This document shows positions 59,531 to 64,000 of a stretch of 64,000 nt of DNA, piece after piece. Position numbers and translations under genes: made by a program. The stretch comes from Ceratotherium simum simum. Taxonomy: Eukaryota > Chordata > Mammalia > Perissodactyla > Rhinocerotidae. The notes under the pieces were generated by a model, which ran no database searches, had not been told where the DNA came from, and saw only the letters and a list, made by a program, of their open reading frames with translations. The first letter of the stretch is position 1; every line of letters starts with the position of its first letter. The stretch is taken from contig NW_004454195.1 of the NCBI RefSeq assembly GCF_000283155.1, positions 11,122,872 through 11,186,871 of the forward strand. Reading direction: 5' to 3'.

Positions 59531-60165
59531 TGTAAGAACCTACAGAACTATGCTTCGTTACTTGCTTTTATGGACACCTGTCTCTTATTTAACCTTACTT
59601 TTCATAGCTTAAATAGAAAAGCCCCCCTGAAATTAAAATGCTTAATCACTCTTCTACAGAGACAATGAGAACATGTGTTTATAAGGGGGTGGGGGAGGGG
59701 TGACAGGAGGTAAAACACTAAAATTATTATAAAGATAAACGTAAATGATTTTCAAAGATCCATTTTTTTTGCTCTCTTTGACTAGAATAATCAAAAGCTT
59801 CTTCATAACTGCTAGTATAAAATTAAGCTGGCTAGTATTTTTTATGCTTTTTATATACAACTTTTTAAGATATGAACATCAGAAATCCAAATAAATTGGA
59901 ACAGAATTATGATATTTGATTTCTAATGTTGTATTTCAAATAACTAAAAGCTCAAATTAAATTTGTAGTTCCCTAACGATACATTTTGAAACTCAGATAA
60001 CTGAAGTAACACTACTAAAAAAAACTTGGGTCCGTTTCCTAAGGCCCTAAAATTGACTTTTTCAAGGTCCTCAGTACTGACTTTGGAACTAGATTAAAAC
60101 ATAATAATTTCATATCACATAAAAAATCTTTTAAATATTCAATTAAGTATACTTGTACCTACCTT
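59531..60165. other. No gene; G-rich tract
   Basis: AT-rich apart from a G-run cluster at 59685-59700 (G5, G5, G4 with one-base loops). Confidence 0.5.
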
Positions 60166-60169
60166 ATCT

Positions 60170-60400
60170 TTGGAAATGAGTAAGACATAGTTCTTGTTCT
60201 TGAAAGGTTTACAGTCTAGCACAAAAAACAGATATATATATTTTTCAACATGACATGCTAAATTGTTTAAAAAAAGAAGAAGTACACACAGAGTTCTCTT
60301 GGAAGAGAGTGAGAAAGGAGGATCACTTAGTCCTCAGGACAGGTGAGAGGTAGCTAAGGAAAGAAGAGGTGAGCCTCTTCTTTGAGATTGACGACAGCCC
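60170..60400 (+). repeat. Ancient mammal-wide repeat fragment
   Basis: 'atgagtaagacatagttcttg...gaaaggtttacagtctagc' belongs to the same family as 13373. Confidence 0.5.
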
Positions 60401-60784
60401 ACATAAGGCAATGCAAAATAGACAGTCAAAAGACATATTTACATGTCTATAGCAAGCTAATACCATAGAAAATATGTATTCTTTTAATATTGAATACAAA
60501 TAATAAGTGAAAGAATAACTACCATCAGAAATTATCTTTTTTGGAAATTTATCTAGTTTCTACGTACAGAAAAGAATCCTGGTACATGTCACAATATGCT
60601 ATGAAGAAATGCTTCTTGTTTTATGACTTTAGGTTTTGTTTCTTTTTATTAAAATAATTAAAAAAAAAAATCCAAGTGCCAGAACAATTAGTGTCATTAT
60701 TTCTACACTTAACATATATCAATGGACTGAAAAGCAAAGCTTGCTGGCATTCCTTGACTAAAGAAGCCAGGATTCTGGTATGTT

Positions 60785-60965
60785 TTGTGTACCTTTGGGT
60801 TAATACAACAGAGAGATCATATCAGCTTCCTCCTTCTCAAATTGGGGATCATGATAGTACCTACCTCATAGGGTTCTTGTGAGGATTAAATAAGTTAATA
60901 ATGGTGAAGTGCTTCGAACAGTGCCTGGCCCATAGGAAGCACTAGTAAGAGTTCAATTGATTGAT
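60785..60965 (+). mobile_element. MIR SINE
   Basis: 'tacctacctcatagggttctt...gtgaggattaaataagtta...acagtgcctggcccataggaagcac' is a typical MIR 3' half. Confidence 0.82.
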
Positions 60966-61003
60966 AGAAAGACGATGGAACTGCAATCAAACTAAACAGG
61001 GTC

Positions 61004-61304
61004 GGGCCAGCCCCGTGGCTTAGCGGTTAAGTGCGCGCGCTCCGCTACTGGCGGCCCCGGTTCAGATCCTGGGCGCGCACCCACGCACCGCTTCTCCGGC
61101 CATGCTGAGGCCGTGTCCCACATACAGCAACTAGAAGGATGTGCAACTATGACATACAACTATCTACTGGGGTTTTGGGGGAAAAAAGGGAGGAGGATTG
61201 GCAATAGATGTTAGCTCAGAGCCGGTCTTCCTCAGCAAAAACGAGGAGGATTAGCACGGATATTAGCTCAGGGCTGATCTTCCTCACAAAAAATAAATAA
61301 ATAA
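61004..61304 (+). mobile_element. ERE SINE, sense, composite body
   Basis: It carries both ERE body types in series: the 'acatacagcaactagaagga...ctactgggg' segment and then two TTAGCTCAG modules. Exact 15-bp duplications aaactaaacagggtc lie at 60989-61003 and 61305-61319. Confidence 0.96.
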
Positions 61305-61738
61305 AAACTAAACAGGGTCTGAGGAAACCATCTGTAACCAAAGGAGGTGCCAGATAAGACCACACAGAAACCTTTCATTGTAGATTACAGCGCAAGAGTT
61401 TGAGTACCCATCTGTCCTTCTCTATAACTATGCCTGACACGTCGTGCAGTGATCAAATTGTGTAAAATGCCGTGTCTGCCTTGAATGACTATGGTTATAA
61501 GAGAGAGAAGACAGTTCTTAATGGGCTGACACTCAGAAACACAATTTCTCATTCAAACACATCAAATATGTTAGACAAACACATAGTTCCATTACTGTCT
61601 TGATTATCTAACTAGGTCTACCCGACAATTAGATTACATAATATACCCAAGCGGAAAACTTTTACTCTTGTGCCCTGATTTGTAATTTATAATATTCAAA
61701 GTGCCCTTACGCCACAATTCAAGGCAGTCACTTTTTAG

Positions 61739-62035
61739 TTAGCCAGGAGAAAAAGCAGCAGTCAAGACCAGGACCAGCATCTCTGTTGTAGCAGTGGCCA
61801 GGCTCCGGAGACCACTGAACCAGCCCTGGGACAACTGCTTCAGGAGTTGGAGCATAAGGTGTGAAAAGAGATCATTAGTGCCATCAGGGTCTTCTTTCCT
61901 TCCCTCCCCTTGACCACCAAGCCCGGCAAGCATCTCAGTACGTATGAAACTCTCTTTTGAACGCTGAAGCCTCCACCTCGTGGTCCTTGGGCTTTCACTT
62001 CTACTGATTATAAGGTCAAGAAGCAGTGATCTAAT
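61739..62035 (-). other. 99-codon open frame in unique sequence
   Basis: A minus-strand frame is open from just after an in-frame TGA (62036-62038) to a TAA at 61739-61741. The first ATG is at 61933. Its end is leucine-rich (FSHLMLQLLKQLSQGWFSGL). No domain is recognised, and no acceptor is obvious at its start. It could be an exon remnant, a pseudogene or chance. Confidence 0.25.
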
Positions 62036-62095
62036 TCACGACAGGGAAATGAGCAATCAATCACCTAACAGGATCTCAAATTTTCCTATACACCA

Positions 62096-62488
62096 ATTGT
62101 TAGTGCCATCTAGCTGATTCTGACTCTCAGTGACCCTGTGGACCGCAGAGCAGCACCCTGCCCAGTCTTTTGCGCCATCCTCTCACCTTCTGGCGCTATA
62201 TCAGACAATGCTCCGCTGCTATTCACAAGGATTTTTCAAGGCCAATCTTTTCAGAAGTGGGTAGCCAGGTCCTTGTTCCTAGTTTGTCTCAGTCTAGAAG
62301 CTCCGCTGTCCACCGTGGGTGACCCTGCTGGTATTTGAAATGCCGATGGCATAGCTTTCAGCATCACAGCAACACGCAGCCGCCACAGTATGACAACCAA
62401 CAGACGGTGTGTCTCCCTGACTGGAAGTGAACCCAGGCCACAGTGGTGACACCACCAAACCTTAACCACTAGACCACCAGGGCTAGCT
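62096..62488 (-). mobile_element. tRNA-Glu-headed SINE with RTE-type tail, antisense, second copy
   Basis: It has the same layout and strand as 30115-30522, with a tRNA-Glu-like head at the right (complement of 'accactagaccaccaggg') and an RTE-like body at the left. It lacks about 10 bases in the middle and several in the head. A possible 5-bp duplication, ccaat, flanks it. Confidence 0.8.
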
Positions 62489-62489
62489 C

Positions 62490-64000
62490 CAATCCACCCT
62501 ACAACCTCTGTAAATGTCCAAAACCTGAAATAAAGGACTATAACAGGTGTGTGTTTTTTTTTCAATGCACACCATTATAAACTTAGTTTCTAATATTCTT
62601 GTGGTTGAATAACAAATTAACCAAATCATATTTTTTTAAAGCCTTGAGGATATAAAATTATTTACAAAGCATTAAGGAATTAACTGGTAACTATTCCCCA
62701 TAAGAAAAGGAAGGCTGAAAACTAGGCCAAAGGAGAATATTTGGGCATCATACATAATAAGTTATACATAAAATAAAAGAAATTATCATAATAGTGGGAA
62801 ACAAGTAATTCCTCAACCATAAGAGCTCAGATGACTTTCATCACACAATATGGAATATAAAGAAGGAAACACTTGATCAACATTTGTCGACTGATGTCCA
62901 AAACCATACTACATAACTGCTACAAATAACTGGTATGTAAGGAAATCAATCACTAACCTTGAACTATATTTATAACACTCCAATTATGTGCCAGACAGTA
63001 TAAATGTATACATTTTTCCCCAAGCACTTGTGGTTTACAAAATGGCTTAAGACATCTCATCTTACTTTAATTGAGAGCACAAAAAATTAAACACATGCCC
63101 ACAAAAGTTTTTCAACCTCCATCAATCACTATTAATAATCCATGTCACAAAACACCACTTCCTGTCACCACCGCCATGTGTCTCCGATGCCTTTTCTCAG
63201 CACAGCAGTAATAATCAATACCCACCACGCACAGCAGGTTAGTTAACAATACCTTATATTTATAGCATTTTGCCTCAAGGTCTCAGGGCTACATTATTCT
63301 CCCCAGCCACAAATCCTAACCTAAGTGTTTCGGTAATGAAGAAATCATTAAGAAACCATCAACCTTCACAAATGTGCTTTTATAAATGCTACAACACATT
63401 GTACTAGACGCTAAATTACCTACCAGTCCTCATGTTATCACAGTGCAACTAGAAATTGCAAAAGAACGTTGACCCAGAAACAGCCAATAAAGGCTTCAGT
63501 GGCCTTACGCCGCCCGTGCCCTGTGCAGGCTCATAGGGTTACAAACAACTGATTTTCAACAGCACAAGTACAATGTCAATCTTAAGAACATTTCTTGGCT
63601 CCTTTTATATCTTTGAACATGCTTGATAAGTTAAGTTACAGAATTCTTTAGGTAGAACAATTGCTGGGGTTACAATTATCAGACCATATTTTACAACTTA
63701 TACAAAAAATGAGGACCAGTTTTTCTTCATGAAATTAAAGACTCTGAAGCCTAGAAATGTAGAAGATTCATACTCCTGTGAACTAGTGAGAGAGACAAGT
63801 AGTATTTTACACCTGAGGATGCGCTGTGCTGTTTCCTTCTTCCACCAGGTGGCTAATCTAAATTGTGGACATAAAGCACACTTTCCATTTGCATTTCCTG
63901 AGGAGATACTGTGGAGATCACAGTATTTTTTTCTTTCACTATCTGGTTATGCACATACTTCAGAACGCTAGTAACTTACACGAACATGCCAAATTACTGT
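62490..64000. other. Unique AT-rich sequence to the window end
   Basis: No gene or transposon is recognised. A CTCF-like core is at 63842-63853. Confidence 0.5.
63842..63853 (+). promoter_or_regulatory. CTCF core-like motif
   Basis: CCACCAGGTGGC matches all 12 core positions of the CTCF consensus (CCASYAGRKGGC). The bases on either side do not extend the match. It also contains a CAGGTG E-box. Confidence 0.35.

Noticed and set aside
59685..59712. G-quadruplex candidate
   Set aside because: Only three runs of at least three G are present within range; the fourth is GG.
1..64000. CRISPR array, operon, phage or plasmid system
   Set aside because: No regularly spaced short repeats, no dense coding and no ribosome-binding sites; repeat content is mammalian throughout.

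Overview
The window is nuclear DNA of a placental mammal, almost certainly a perissodactyl (horse, rhinoceros or tapir group). The main clue is fourteen copies of a tRNA-headed SINE that starts GGGGCCGGCCCGGTGGC and ends in a repeated GATGTTAGCTCAGGGC...CTTCCTC module. I recognise this as the equine/perissodactyl ERE family. L1, L2, MIR, MLT1-type LTRs, Tigger and hAT elements complete a normal mammalian repeat set. There is no bacterial gene organisation, CRISPR array or operon. Two N runs (16710-16809 and 32594-32888) mark a draft assembly. I found no complete protein-coding host gene. The open reading frames in the window are mostly short random ORFs or frames inside transposons. The best host-gene signal is a 75-nt candidate coding exon on the minus strand at 53030-53104, with a possible upstream exon at 53441-53491.

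Layout. 1-8.6 kb: the 3' end of an L1, split by an ERV1-type provirus (1185-8521). The provirus keeps both LTRs, a gag capsid remnant, the C-terminus of integrase and a broken env. About 3 kb of AT-rich, apparently non-coding DNA lies where pro-pol should be. 8.6-12 kb: a solo LTR with a 4-bp target duplication, L1 3' ends and an ERE. 12.2-16.6 kb: a long antisense L1. 16.6-17 kb: an ERE split by a 100-N gap whose two sides carry the same 74 bp. 17-22 kb: mostly unannotatable DNA with an MLT1-like LTR, MIRs and a notable double hairpin. 22-24.1 kb: L2 with a Tigger-type transposon inside it and an ERE inside that. 24-33.8 kb: a solo ERV1 LTR (ATGG duplication), hAT, L1, MIR, a tRNA-Glu/RTE-type SINE, another LTR, and an ERE with the second gap.

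33.8-47.8 kb is almost continuous sense-strand L1: an ORF1-type fragment, then a long L1 with ORF1 and ORF2 regions carrying six secondary insertions, then a second L1. Within the long L1, a 552-bp stretch at 39798-40349 is an inverted copy of its own ORF1-ORF2 junction, about 2.5 kb upstream. 47.9-50.6 kb: L2 pieces within an older repeat. 50.6-53.6 kb: three EREs (two more lie at 54.7 and 57.9 kb) and the largest island of unique sequence, holding the candidate exons. 53.6-56.3 kb: a long ancient repeat with MLT1-like and ERE insertions. 56.3-64 kb: a hAT MITE, a CpG-dense unique segment, MIRs, two EREs, a second tRNA-Glu/RTE-type SINE, a 99-codon open frame and a strong CTCF core match.

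The transposons do not cooperate as a system. The window reads as a gene-poor intergenic or intronic region built by successive insertions, and nested target-site duplications give their order. Repeat family names come from memory of consensus sequences and were not checked by a search.
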